From Aureispira anguillae (GTDB taxonomy: Bacteria; Bacteroidota; Bacteroidia; Chitinophagales; Saprospiraceae): 64,000 bases of DNA. This document shows positions 45,368 to 54,122 of this stretch, one piece after another (the first letter of the stretch is position 1; the number at the start of each line of letters is the position of its first letter). The translations under genes were made by a program, and so were the position numbers. The notes below the pieces were generated by a model that saw nothing but the letters and a program-made list of their open reading frames with translations, ran no database searches and was not told the DNA's origin. The stretch lies in NCBI RefSeq assembly GCF_026000115.1, contig NZ_AP026867.1:1-64000 (forward strand). Reading direction: 5' to 3'.

Positions 45368-45817
45368 CTAAGCTAGAATTTTTTCCATTTTCTTAGTATA
45401 GATAATTAGGCGGTTATTTTTCCTTCTAAATGAAAATTTTCCTCCAACATTAGGGCTAGGCAAGCCATCTTTCCATCCCAATTGAATCCCAAAACAATTT
45501 AAAAGATAGTTTTCGTAATCTTCTTTATGTTTTTTGATAATATTGATTCTTGAATTGAGTATCTGAGGATCTTTAGCGTCATCATATTTATGGATACAAG
45601 CAGGAATATCTTCAGGAGGGCAGTTAGGCACAACTTCTTTTGTCGCTTTTATAATTGGCTGTATAATTTTTAGGGTAGCGACCGATGCTTTGGCGAAAGC
45701 TAGATAATGCTTTTGCTGTTTGGGGTGATCTATCTTTTTGAATTCTAGGACAAAAGAAGCCAATCTTTTTTGTAGGATCTTTAGCGCATTGATAAATTGG
45801 GGGTGAGGTGCTTTCAT
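45368..45817 (-). CDS. Unknown basic protein upstream of the calpain gene
   Basis: The 149-residue protein is predicted to be helical and basic, with three Cys residues that may matter (NCPPEDIPAC and LLNCFG). It ends with KFSFRRKNNRLIIYTKKMEK. No signal peptide, membrane segment or family is recognised. It starts the minus-strand group and lies 68 bases before the calpain gene, so co-transcription is likely. A chaperone or adaptor for the protease is only a possibility. Confidence 0.7.
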   Translation of the reverse strand: MKAPHPQFINALKILQKRLASFVLEFKKIDHPKQQKHYLAFAKASVATLKIIQPIIKATKEVVPNCPPEDIPACIHKYDDAKDPQILNSRINIIKKHKEDYENYLLNCFGIQLGWKDGLPSPNVGGKFSFRRKNNRLIIYTKKMEKILA

Positions 45818-46005
45818 CTTAAGATCAATTTTTTCGTAGTAGTCTTAATACATTGTTCGTCGATGCAAAATAGTATATTTTAAGGATAAGATGTTTTTTT
45901 TGTTATGTAAATTGTTGATTTTTAATGAATTTTGTCTTTTAGTGTATAGCTTATTAACACAATGAAAATTAAAAGCGCTATTTTTTTAATCACTTGGCTA
46001 AAAGC

Positions 46006-46099
46006 ATTACTCCGCTAAAAAATCGTATTAATTATCAACTTAATACAAGGTGTTTTTTTATGTTTTTTGTTAAAAACTAAAAAATTAGCGGAGTATTAT
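46006..46099. repeat. Dispersed repeat family 2, copy D
   Basis: A 94-bp element with terminal inverted repeats attactccgcta (46006-46017) and tagcggagtattat (46086-46099). Its opening and the block ttttttatgttttttgttaa match copy C at 24777-24997. It is non-coding. Confidence 0.6.
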
Positions 46100-46165
46100 A
46101 AAAACATAGCTTGGCTTATTGTTTTTATTGTTGTAATTTGCCTCAATCTTAATCTACATTATTTG

Positions 46166-46411
46166 GTTCTTTGACAACTCTATCACAAAGTAAATTGTGT
46201 GCTACTAATTATACGGTAAGGTGATATTATTCTATTTGAGGATATTAAAGCATAGACCACGTTGTTGTTAGATCGTTTCGCTTTTAGACTATATAGTTGC
46301 AATTCATACCTATATAGTCTAAAAGCGAAGCGATCTAATTTCTAAAATCTAATACCCAAACGGTATAATTAAGACCATTAATTAAAATTTTCACACGAGT
46401 TGTCAAAGAAC
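46166..46411. repeat. Nested inverted repeat with boxA-like arms
   Basis: Perfect 15-bp arms GTTCTTTGACAACTC (46166-46180) and GAGTTGTCAAAGAAC (46397-46411) enclose a 29-bp stem with one mismatch (46268-46296 and 46310-46338) and a 13-nt loop, plus partial inner complementarity aattatac/gtataatt. The arms resemble the antitermination motif boxA (E. coli TGCTCTTTAACA; Bacillus TGTTCTTTGAAAAC). It precedes a glycosyltransferase gene by 27 bases. It may be a mobile hairpin element or a leader that controls transcription. Confidence 0.65.
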
Positions 46412-46437
46412 GCATTATTTATAATTATCATTTACGA

Positions 46438-47190
46438 ATGCATCCAGAGTTTCCAAAAATTTCTATTATCACCATTTGTTATAATGCAGCTGAAACGATA
46501 GAAAAAACAATAAAGAGCGTTGTCGCACAAGACTATCCGAATATAGAATATATCATTATCGATGGAAAATCAAAAGACGATACACTCACTATTGTAGAGC
46601 AATATCGAGCGCATATTGCGCTGGTGATTAGTGAGCCAGATCAAGGAATTTATGATGCGATGAACAAAGGAATCGATCATGCATCTGGGGATTATATTTG
46701 GTATATGCATGCTGACGATCAGATTTATGCGCCCAATACTCTAAGCCTAATTATGGCAAACCATCAATATGAGGACTTTATTTATGGAAAAGCACTGTTG
46801 ATTGATGAAGCAGGGAATGAACGGAGTTTAGAAACCCGAAAACCGCATCCTAATGATCGAGAATTGTCTTGGAAAACCATGAAACAAGGAATGGCAATTA
46901 GCCACCAAGCCATGTTGATTAAACGAACAATAGCGCCAAAGTATGACTTAGCTTACCGATATGTTGCAGATTTTGATTGGTTGATTCGAGTGCTCAAAAA
47001 GTCAACGACTGTTCGAGATACAGGAGTGTATTGGTGTCGTTTTGCAGAGGGAGGGATTTCTACTCAGCATCGTGTTGATTCTCTAAAAGAGCGCTTTGCC
47101 ATTCTTCAAAAACATTTTGGGCTAATTCCAACCATTTGGCAGCATTTTCTGATTAGCCTTAAAGCCTTAAAGCGAGGCTCTATTCGGTAA
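46438..47190 (+). CDS. Glycosyltransferase family 2 protein
   Basis: The 250-residue protein has the GT-A nucleotide-sugar opening ISIITICYNAAETIEKTIKSV and YIIIDGKSKDDT, the metal motif MHADDQI (DXD-type), and the acceptor-side region MKQGMAISHQAMLIKR with ADFDWLIRVL. This is the WcaA-like GT2 type used for exopolysaccharide or lipopolysaccharide chains. The sugar is unknown. It converges with the GDP-fucose genes, which could provide its donor. Confidence 0.9.
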   Translation: MHPEFPKISIITICYNAAETIEKTIKSVVAQDYPNIEYIIIDGKSKDDTLTIVEQYRAHIALVISEPDQGIYDAMNKGIDHASGDYIWYMHADDQIYAPNTLSLIMANHQYEDFIYGKALLIDEAGNERSLETRKPHPNDRELSWKTMKQGMAISHQAMLIKRTIAPKYDLAYRYVADFDWLIRVLKKSTTVRDTGVYWCRFAEGGISTQHRVDSLKERFAILQKHFGLIPTIWQHFLISLKALKRGSIR

Positions 47191-47257
47191 TTATACCAAG
47201 GTAGGAGATTTGAACATAGGTGGATAAATATGTTCAAACCTCCAGAATTGGATAAAG

Positions 47258-48163
47258 CTATTGGCGTATATTAGGATAGTTGGTCTCAAACCATTCTACG
47301 GTCTTTTTTAGCCCTTCATATAATGGCGTGTATTGAAAATCGGGAAGGTATTTTTGCAATTTTGAATTGTCGCTTGGCTTGCGGTATTGCCCATCAGGCT
47401 TATCGCTTAACCAAATTAATTTCCCTTTGAACCTCAATAATTCAGCTACCATTTCAACTAGCGTTTTGATACTAGTTTCTTCTGAAGTAGAAAAAATAAT
47501 AGGTTCCGCCTCTTCATAATGTTCTAATGCCCATTCAGATAATTTTGCAACATCTTCGGCATAAATAAATTCTCTTAAAGGAGCGCCAGAGCCCCAAACT
47601 TCTAAGTCTTTGCCTTGTTCACGAGCCAAATAGCAGCGATGAATGAGAGAAGGAACAACATGCCCATTTTCTAAATCAAATAGATCGTTAGGTCCATAGA
47701 TGTTTGTGGGAATTACTGAAACATAATTTAAACCATATTGTTCCCGATAAGCACGAATCTGGATGTCCGTCATTCGTTTGGCATAAGCATAAGCATCGTT
47801 GGAGGTATGTGGAGGTCCCAGATGAATTTTTTCTTCAGAAAGAGGGTATTCTACCGAATCGGGAAAAACACAGGTCGACAAAAAGGCAACCAAGCGTTGG
47901 ACACCGTGCAAACGAGCAGCTTCAATGATGTGCGTATTCATGAGGATGTTTTCTCTAAAGAAATCTCCTTTGTAATTCATGTTTCCCCATATTCCTCCTA
48001 CTTTGGCTGCACAATGGATTACTTCTTGGGGCTTGTGCTCTTGAAAAAAAGCATTGACTGCATTCCAATTGGTTAAGTCACAATCTTTTCGTCCAATTTT
48101 TAGGTCGGCACGAATCGCAGAGCCAACCATTCCCGTTCCCCCTGTAATTAATCGAGTTGCCAT
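47258..48163 (-). CDS. fcl: GDP-L-fucose synthase
   Basis: Fcl (WcaG) converts GDP-4-keto-6-deoxymannose to GDP-L-fucose by epimerisation and NADPH reduction. The 301-residue SDR protein shows the nucleotide motif GGTGMVG, FLSTCVFP, the catalytic YAYAK and the substrate region IPTNIYGPND. It is 2 bases after gmd, so both enzymes of the pathway are made together. The length is slightly shorter than many homologues (about 310-320), but all motifs are intact. Confidence 0.95.
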   Translation of the reverse strand: MATRLITGGTGMVGSAIRADLKIGRKDCDLTNWNAVNAFFQEHKPQEVIHCAAKVGGIWGNMNYKGDFFRENILMNTHIIEAARLHGVQRLVAFLSTCVFPDSVEYPLSEEKIHLGPPHTSNDAYAYAKRMTDIQIRAYREQYGLNYVSVIPTNIYGPNDLFDLENGHVVPSLIHRCYLAREQGKDLEVWGSGAPLREFIYAEDVAKLSEWALEHYEEAEPIIFSTSEETSIKTLVEMVAELLRFKGKLIWLSDKPDGQYRKPSDNSKLQKYLPDFQYTPLYEGLKKTVEWFETNYPNIRQ

Positions 48164-48165
48164 AG

Positions 48166-49149
48166 TTATTTTTTAGAATAAAAGTCCAACCAATATTGCA
48201 CCATTTCATCCATCATACTTTCAAAAGTATACTTAGGTTCCCAACCCAAGGTTTGGCGCATTTTAGAACTATCTCCTTTTAAATCGTCCAACTCTTCAGG
48301 GCGAAAATAGCGTTCAGAAGTTGTTACATATTTGTTTTGATCTAAATCTAAAGATTCAAAAACATAGTCTACTAGGTATTGTACCGAATGTGAAATACCT
48401 GTTGCACAAACAAAGTTATCTGCCTTATCGTGTTGCATCATTAACCACATTGCTTGAACATAATCTTTGGCATGTCCCCAATCTCTAGTTGATTGCGTGT
48501 TACCCAATACCAATTGATCCGATAACCCTAGCTTGATACGAGCAGCCTCTTTAGCAACCTTATTGGTTACAAAGTTAGAACCACGTCTTGGAGATTCATG
48601 GTTAAATAGAATCCCATTGGATATAAATAGATTGTAAGAATTTCGGTAATTGTTACAAATATTGTAAGAAAAAACTTTGGCACATCCATAAGGCGAAACG
48701 GGACTCATAGGAGTTGTTTCGCGTTGGAAACCATCAGCATCAATGTTATTCCCAAACATTTCAGAAGAAGATGCTTGATAGAAATGAGCCTTCGGGCAAA
48801 TTAAACGCATCGCCTCCAACAAATTTAAGGTTCCAATCGCTGTAACTTGAGCGGTATAAATTGGTTGGTCAAAACTAATACGGACATGAGACTGTGCGGC
48901 TAAATTGTAAATCTCATCGGGTTGTGCTTGTTGCAATACGTTGACCAATGATGCTAGATCAATCAAATCTCCATAGACTAATTTTAGGTTGGGATGATTT
49001 CTAATTTGATCAATGCGGTAGGTTTGATTTTCTGCAACAGAATTACGCTTTAATATACCCCAAACGGTATATCCTTTTTCAATCAAAAATTCGGCTAAGT
49101 AAGAACCGTCCTGCCCATTTATTCCTGTTATTAATGCTGTTTTGCTCAT
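48166..49149 (-). CDS. gmd: GDP-mannose 4,6-dehydratase
   Basis: Gmd makes GDP-4-keto-6-deoxymannose, the precursor of GDP-fucose. The 327-residue protein has GINGQDGSYLAEFL, NLAAQSHV, the active site YGCAK, and the signature FNHESPRRGSNFVTNK, which is typical of Gmd. It begins the gmd-fcl pair. The upstream 270 bases hold an unclassified inverted repeat (49248-49301). Confidence 0.97.
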   Translation of the reverse strand: MSKTALITGINGQDGSYLAEFLIEKGYTVWGILKRNSVAENQTYRIDQIRNHPNLKLVYGDLIDLASLVNVLQQAQPDEIYNLAAQSHVRISFDQPIYTAQVTAIGTLNLLEAMRLICPKAHFYQASSSEMFGNNIDADGFQRETTPMSPVSPYGCAKVFSYNICNNYRNSYNLFISNGILFNHESPRRGSNFVTNKVAKEAARIKLGLSDQLVLGNTQSTRDWGHAKDYVQAMWLMMQHDKADNFVCATGISHSVQYLVDYVFESLDLDQNKYVTTSERYFRPEELDDLKGDSSKMRQTLGWEPKYTFESMMDEMVQYWLDFYSKK

Positions 49150-49423
49150 TGTATAGTTGAGTTACGAACCCATTTCTCTACCCAAAGATATTCCTTTTAA
49201 GAGCATACAGGTTCGAAATAAATAATTACACCACGCAGTAGGAGCGTAGCCTTATTAAAAAATAGAACGTAGCAAAAATAAAATAAAAAGTGAATAAGGC
49301 TTATTAAAGTGCATTTTTTCATTTTTTTATAACAATTATCCTTTTTTTTTTTTGACTATAGGACAGTTGAAGGCTTAGAATGTTCTTACATTCCATTTGT
49401 TGCACTTTTTCCATTTTTAGGAT

Positions 49424-49999
49424 CTATTCGTCATCGTCTAAGGTAATATAGCCCCAGTCAATTCCTTTCTCAATTTTTCTTAATTGAGCCATTGTAATAT
49501 TGAAGTTTTTTGCCAAAATCTGTTTTTTTGTTTTTCCTTCTTTTAAACGTTGTTTCAGCAACTTAACCCGTGTAGGATTCATTTTGTTTAATGGAGATGG
49601 TTTTCTGTTTTTTGGATCGTAAACTCCATTCTCAATCTGAAAATCCGTCATTTCTCGTTGTGTCATCCATTTTAGATTTTGATAATGATTGTTGAGATTA
49701 TCTTGATCTAAATGAACAACAAATTTTTGATCTTCATTTTGTTTGGGACAAAACTCCTCAGCCACTAACTTGTGGATATAACAACCTTGAGTAGAGTTTC
49801 CTTGGAGTCTTAGGTTTAAGAGCATAAAACCTTGAACCGTTTTAGAACCTTTTAAGAGTTGTTCTGCTTGATTAATTTTGTCAATACTTTTTACCCTTCC
49901 ATAGTCAGAAAAGTAGTATTCTTTTTGTTTGGTAGGAGTCCTAGTAATTACTTTTGCCCAGCGTTCATTCCAAAAACTCTTAATTTTATTAACTGTCAT
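49424..49999 (-). CDS. Free-standing NUMOD4/HNH homing-endonuclease-like protein
   Basis: The 191-residue protein opens with a NUMOD4-like block (WAKVITRTP ... EYYFSDYGRVKSID) and has an HNH_3-like core: HKLVAEEFCPKQ, VVHLDQDNLNNHYQNLKWMT. The expected His and Asn residues are present. A short C-terminal helix-turn-helix-like part (KTKKQILAKNFNITMAQLRKI) could bind DNA. Such proteins cut DNA and are usually encoded by mobile introns, inteins or phages. It lies 440 bases downstream of the intein-bearing dnaB. No host intron is visible. Confidence 0.8.
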   Translation of the reverse strand: MTVNKIKSFWNERWAKVITRTPTKQKEYYFSDYGRVKSIDKINQAEQLLKGSKTVQGFMLLNLRLQGNSTQGCYIHKLVAEEFCPKQNEDQKFVVHLDQDNLNNHYQNLKWMTQREMTDFQIENGVYDPKNRKPSPLNKMNPTRVKLLKQRLKEGKTKKQILAKNFNITMAQLRKIEKGIDWGYITLDDDE

Positions 50000-50441
50000 G
50001 TGTTAATTGTTTTGGTAGTTAACATAACAAATACAGCCAAAATAGTGTCTTTATATACTACTTAGCGATATTATGTCATAACAACCTTCTAAAAGAAAAG
50101 CTATTTGATTATTTTTTAGGACTAAATTGGGGATGTTGAGGTGTTTTATAAAATATCAATATCGAGGGTATAATGATATGTTAGGAACTCGTTGAATTAT
50201 ATTCAAATATAAATAAAAAATATAAGTAATGCTAAAAAAATACCCTTATCCTCCAAAGTATTATAGACTGCAAATAAAGTCTTTTTAATAGATTTTATCA
50301 AAAAAATCAACCAAAAAATACAATTCAAAGGATGAGAATTATGTAAACATCATAAATAGCCCGCTATATTAGGTCATTTTATAAGGACAAATAAAATGCT
50401 AATTTAGATAGAACGATATGATAAGAAATTGATATAAGGTA
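50000..50441. other. Intergenic stretch, nothing recognised
   Basis: About 440 AT-rich bases between the HNH gene and dnaB. I see no gene, terminator of normal form, promoter or inverted repeat of note. Confidence 0.45.
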
Positions 50442-52928
50442 CTAAAAAGGAACATCATCGATACCTGTATCATTGCCATTGGCTTCATTCATTTTAGAAG
50501 AAAAAGTTTCGCCACTCAACTGGTTATTGGCTTGGTCAAAGAAACTAGAATCATCTAAGCCCGTAAAGGCATCATCATCCAAGTTTGAGAATTTGGCGTA
50601 TTGTCCATCCCATTTCAAACGAACAGAATCTAGTGCTCCATTTCGATGTTTAGCAACAATAATCTCGCCAATTCCTTTGAGTGAATTTCCTTCTTCATCT
50701 TCCAATATCTGATAATACTCAGGACGATAGATGAACGATACAATATCAGCATCTTGCTCAATCGCTCCAGATTCCCTTAAATCAGATAACTGAGGTCGTT
50801 TGGATCCCCCACGAGTTTCTACCGCACGAGATAATTGGGATAAGGCAATAACAGGAACATTTAATTCCTTTGCCAATCCTTTGAGACCACGTGAAATCAT
50901 CGAAATCTCTTGCTCACGATTTCCTTTGTTATCCCCACCTCCAGTCATCAACTGCAAGTAATCAATGATAACCATTTGGATATCATGCTGCATTTTTAGA
51001 CGACGACATTTAGCACGCAATTCGAAAATACTAATACCAGGCGTATCATCAATAAAAAGAGGTACGTTACTCAATTTGTCTACTTGAGCATGCAGTTGTT
51101 GCCATTCGTAATCTTCCAATTGCCCTTTACGAAGTTTTTCGGAGGGAATTTCTGTTTCCATAGAGATTAGACGATTGACTAATTGCAAAGAGGACATCTC
51201 CAAAGAGAAAAAAGCGACTCCTTTGTTAAAATCAATAGCAGCATTTCTAGCTACAGCCATTGTAAAAGAGGTATTATGCGTAACGGTCATATCCTCTAAT
51301 AAAAATAAATTATTTTTGTCTAGCGTAAACCCATAATAATTATCTACGACATCTTCTACTACAGTAATATCAGTAGCTTGCCAATCTATAGTTGCCTCCC
51401 AAGGAGAGGCTGTATGCTTAGTAATTTTAGTAGGAATGCTACTAATAGCTCCATAGATGTTGATGCTAGTTTCATTCAATATCGTTCTAAAGCCTAGAGA
51501 GTCGCACAAAAATTTAATTTGTTGAGCTAAATTTTCGTTCGTTAGGCTAATTTTATAAGCACTAGCTTGGACTAAGCACTGCCCACAACTATCAATTAGC
51601 CCCGCTAATAGATCAAGTCGTTTTTGGGTAGAATTGATTAAAAATGATTGAGGGATATGGTTATTATCAATAAGATTGAGCTGTTGGAGCTGTTGTGTTA
51701 ATTGACAAGTAACATCGCTATTTGGATTCCCTTCCAAGGTATGATTCAGGTCTTGATCTGTTGAATCATAGGTATTGGTTAGCAATTGTTGTTGCTTGGC
51801 AAATTGTTGCCAATAATCAGCCATTTTCTTTTTGGGCAAGGTAGCCTTGTCTTTTCCTAGCCATAAGCCAATAAAATAGGGCGGAAGGAGCGTATCTTGA
51901 GTCGGAAACTCAACTGCAACTTTATACCCTTTATAATTAGATTGAAAGGCAGCAGACTTAGTTAACCAATCTCGAACAGAGATGTTTAGGATCGCTCCCT
52001 TTTTATCCTTTCCATTAGGATTGGTGCACTTAAGGGATAAAATATGACTCTCATTAACTCGATAACTAATGCCTTTGTTCTGGTGAATCCAATACATTTT
52101 TTCTTTGCCACGAGCAATAGAACATACTTTGCGAGGAGTCGAATCATCGCCCATTAGCAAATCGCCTGCTACAACATCTTCGACCTTTTGGACACGACCA
52201 TCGTACATTAAAACCTTGGTTCCTTTGGCTAGACATTTTCCCATACCAGGTCGAGCAGCAATAATAATCAAATCAGAAGGCTGCCAACCTGAGGTTAATT
52301 TATCCAAGTTTACAAAACCTGTAGGAACCCCTGTTAAGCCCTCTTCTTTGCCACTCATTTCTTCTAATTGCTTAACAGCCATATTAACCAAGGTACTCAT
52401 TCCTAATGAACCACGGCTTAAGTTCTGTTCTGTAATATTAAAGAGATTTTGTTCCGCACTATCCAATAAATCAAATACGTCAACAGTATCTTCATAAGCC
52501 GATTTGATGGTTTCGGTTGAGGTACGAATTAGTTCTCGTTGGATAAATTTCTGAGCAATAATTCGAGCATGAAATTCAATATTAGCAGAAGAAGCGACTC
52601 GATTGGTTAATTCTACCAACTGATAAGGGCCACCCACCATTTCAAGTTTGCCCATTTTTTTGAGTTCCTCTGTTACAGTCAAAAGGTCAATCGGATGACT
52701 TTTTTCGAATAGAACACAAATTGCTTTGTAAATATGTTGGTGAGCTTCTTTATAAAAAGAGGCAGGACGTAGAATATCAATAATAAGTGCTACCGCATCC
52801 TTATCAAGCATCAATGCCCCCAAGACAGCTTCTTCTAGGTTAGTTGCCTGAGGTTGTACTTTTCCATGCTCTGAATAAGAGTTGGTTTTTTTAGTGTATT
52901 TCTTTGTGAAATTCTTTTTTTCGTCCAT
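50442..52928 (-). CDS. dnaB: Replicative DNA helicase DnaB containing an intein
   Basis: DnaB unwinds DNA at the replication fork. The 828-residue precursor contains the normal N-terminal domain (about 25-130), the RecA-like helicase domain, and a 321-residue intein after Lys231 of the P-loop (PGMGK then T). After splicing the helicase would be 507 residues, the normal size. Walker A (ARPGMGKTS once joined), Walker B IDYLQLM, and LSDLRESGAIEQDADIV are intact. The P-loop placement means the unspliced protein cannot bind ATP properly. The gene is preceded by a clear promoter. Confidence 0.96.
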   Translation of the reverse strand: MDEKKNFTKKYTKKTNSYSEHGKVQPQATNLEEAVLGALMLDKDAVALIIDILRPASFYKEAHQHIYKAICVLFEKSHPIDLLTVTEELKKMGKLEMVGGPYQLVELTNRVASSANIEFHARIIAQKFIQRELIRTSTETIKSAYEDTVDVFDLLDSAEQNLFNITEQNLSRGSLGMSTLVNMAVKQLEEMSGKEEGLTGVPTGFVNLDKLTSGWQPSDLIIIAARPGMGKCLAKGTKVLMYDGRVQKVEDVVAGDLLMGDDSTPRKVCSIARGKEKMYWIHQNKGISYRVNESHILSLKCTNPNGKDKKGAILNISVRDWLTKSAAFQSNYKGYKVAVEFPTQDTLLPPYFIGLWLGKDKATLPKKKMADYWQQFAKQQQLLTNTYDSTDQDLNHTLEGNPNSDVTCQLTQQLQQLNLIDNNHIPQSFLINSTQKRLDLLAGLIDSCGQCLVQASAYKISLTNENLAQQIKFLCDSLGFRTILNETSINIYGAISSIPTKITKHTASPWEATIDWQATDITVVEDVVDNYYGFTLDKNNLFLLEDMTVTHNTSFTMAVARNAAIDFNKGVAFFSLEMSSLQLVNRLISMETEIPSEKLRKGQLEDYEWQQLHAQVDKLSNVPLFIDDTPGISIFELRAKCRRLKMQHDIQMVIIDYLQLMTGGGDNKGNREQEISMISRGLKGLAKELNVPVIALSQLSRAVETRGGSKRPQLSDLRESGAIEQDADIVSFIYRPEYYQILEDEEGNSLKGIGEIIVAKHRNGALDSVRLKWDGQYAKFSNLDDDAFTGLDDSSFFDQANNQLSGETFSSKMNEANGNDTGIDDVPF
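51273..52235 (-). mobile_element. Intein in DnaB (321 residues, LAGLIDADG type)
   Basis: It starts with Cys (CLAKGTKVLMYDGRVQKVED), contains block B-like VNESHILSL, and ends FTLDKNNLFLLEDMTVTHN with Thr as +1 residue. Splicing blocks A, B, F and G look intact. The endonuclease motifs are FIGLWLGKD and LAGLIDSCG; the catalytic acidic positions (normally D in GDG and DxDG) are Lys and Cys. So splicing is predicted to work and DNA cutting to be lost. Confidence 0.92.
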
Positions 52929-53012
52929 TATATTTTGCTAATCTAACTCTTTTAGGGATGCTAGAGCTTTCAAAGAAGGTTAATGTTCAATTGGTTCTCT
53001 AGAGGTAGCCTA

Positions 53013-53044
53013 CAAAAATACACTTTATTTTTAGCAAGGACAAA
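53013..53044 (-). promoter_or_regulatory. Promoter of dnaB
   Basis: On the minus strand TTTG (53044-53041), a 20-base spacer and TATTTTTG (53020-53013) match the Bacteroidota promoter. The leader would be about 75-80 bases. The remaining sequence from 53045 to 53310 shows nothing recognisable. Confidence 0.7.
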
Positions 53045-53310
53045 AAACTATACCAATAGATTACATTTTTTTTTTGTAGCTCTGGTTGTATATTGTTGAT
53101 TGTTAGCTTGTTGTGGTTTTTGGGTGTATTGGGTGAGATCATTTGTCTACTACTTAATGTGTCTGCTTTTTTGAGTATTATAAAAGAGTGCTTGAACATC
53201 GATAGTAGGCTTTAGTAGCGTATTAAGTTGCAATTTTTTTGATCTACTTGGAGCTTTATTATTGGATGAGACTAGTACTAGAATAAAACGCCCTTAGCTT
53301 ATTGAACCAT

Positions 53311-53877
53311 TTACAATTTTGCTTTTTTATTAGGATTGTCCTTTATGAAACTACTCCAATCGTTGTATTTTTTTTGTCCTAAACCAAGCCCTTGAGTTTG
53401 AATATGATGACAAAAGGCGACTCCTAGTGCATCCGTAGCATCAAGTGTAGCAGCATCAATTTGCCCTTCAATAACATGGGGAAGCATTCGAGCTACCTGT
53501 TCTTTGGAAGCGTTACCATTCCCTGTAACGGCTTTTTTGATGCTACGAGGAGAATATTCTTCAATTAAAATTCCTTTTTCGGATACCGCAACCATTGCTA
53601 CCCCCTGTGCTCGACCTAGTTTTAGCATAGATTGCACATTTTTTCCATAAAAGGGCGCTTCAATAGCAGCAGCAGTTGGTTGATATAATTTGATTAATTG
53701 TTGCAATTCTGTAAAGATATGGGCTAGTTTTTGACCGTGATTATCATATTGACGCATATCCAAAACGCCCATACTAATAAGGCGTGGTTTTTTCTTACCG
53801 ATTACTTGTATAAAGGCATACCCCAATATATTACTGCCAGGGTCAATGCCCAATATTATCTTTGGTGTTTTATTCAT
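53311..53877 (-). CDS. ruvC: Crossover junction endodeoxyribonuclease RuvC
   Basis: RuvC cuts Holliday junctions during recombination. The 188-residue protein carries all four acidic residues in their normal motifs: ILGIDPGSNILGYAF, AAIEAPFYGKN, and the pair DATDALGVAFCHH. A short basic tail (about 20 residues) follows. No ruvA or ruvB is nearby. It is divergent from the flippase-like gene. Confidence 0.97.
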   Translation of the reverse strand: MNKTPKIILGIDPGSNILGYAFIQVIGKKKPRLISMGVLDMRQYDNHGQKLAHIFTELQQLIKLYQPTAAAIEAPFYGKNVQSMLKLGRAQGVAMVAVSEKGILIEEYSPRSIKKAVTGNGNASKEQVARMLPHVIEGQIDAATLDATDALGVAFCHHIQTQGLGLGQKKYNDWSSFIKDNPNKKAKL

Positions 53878-54087
53878 TATTACTATTCGTTAAATTACTA
53901 TTCGTTCATCTATTTTTTTGTCAATAGATCGACTAAAAGGGGAAGATACAACGTTATAGGAATTAATACTCGTGGAGTTTTGCTTTTTTGTTGTTTTCGT
54001 TCTTTATTGGGTGGATAATCAAAGGTGCTTTTATGTGGACTAATAAAATTTAATGAAGAAGAAAAAAAGAAATGATAAACTATTCCA

Positions 54088-54118
54088 TTGAGAACCTTCA
54101 TATTTTCTTGTAAATTTG
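54088..54118 (+). promoter_or_regulatory. Promoter placed directly at the start codon (54123)
   Basis: TTG (54088-54090), a 20-base spacer and a perfect -7 TAAATTTG (54111-54118) end 4 bases before the ATG at 54123. The transcript would begin at or within a few bases of the start codon, suggesting a leaderless mRNA, or that the real start is elsewhere. Confidence 0.65.
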
Positions 54119-54122
54119 CACT

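Noticed and set aside
49248-49301. Inverted repeat agccttatt/aataaggct
   Set aside because: Only 9 bp and far apart, with no related copy seen; too weak for a separate feature.
52999-53199. 66-codon minus-strand frame between dnaB and ruvC
   Set aside because: It overlaps the dnaB promoter and has no recognisable features.
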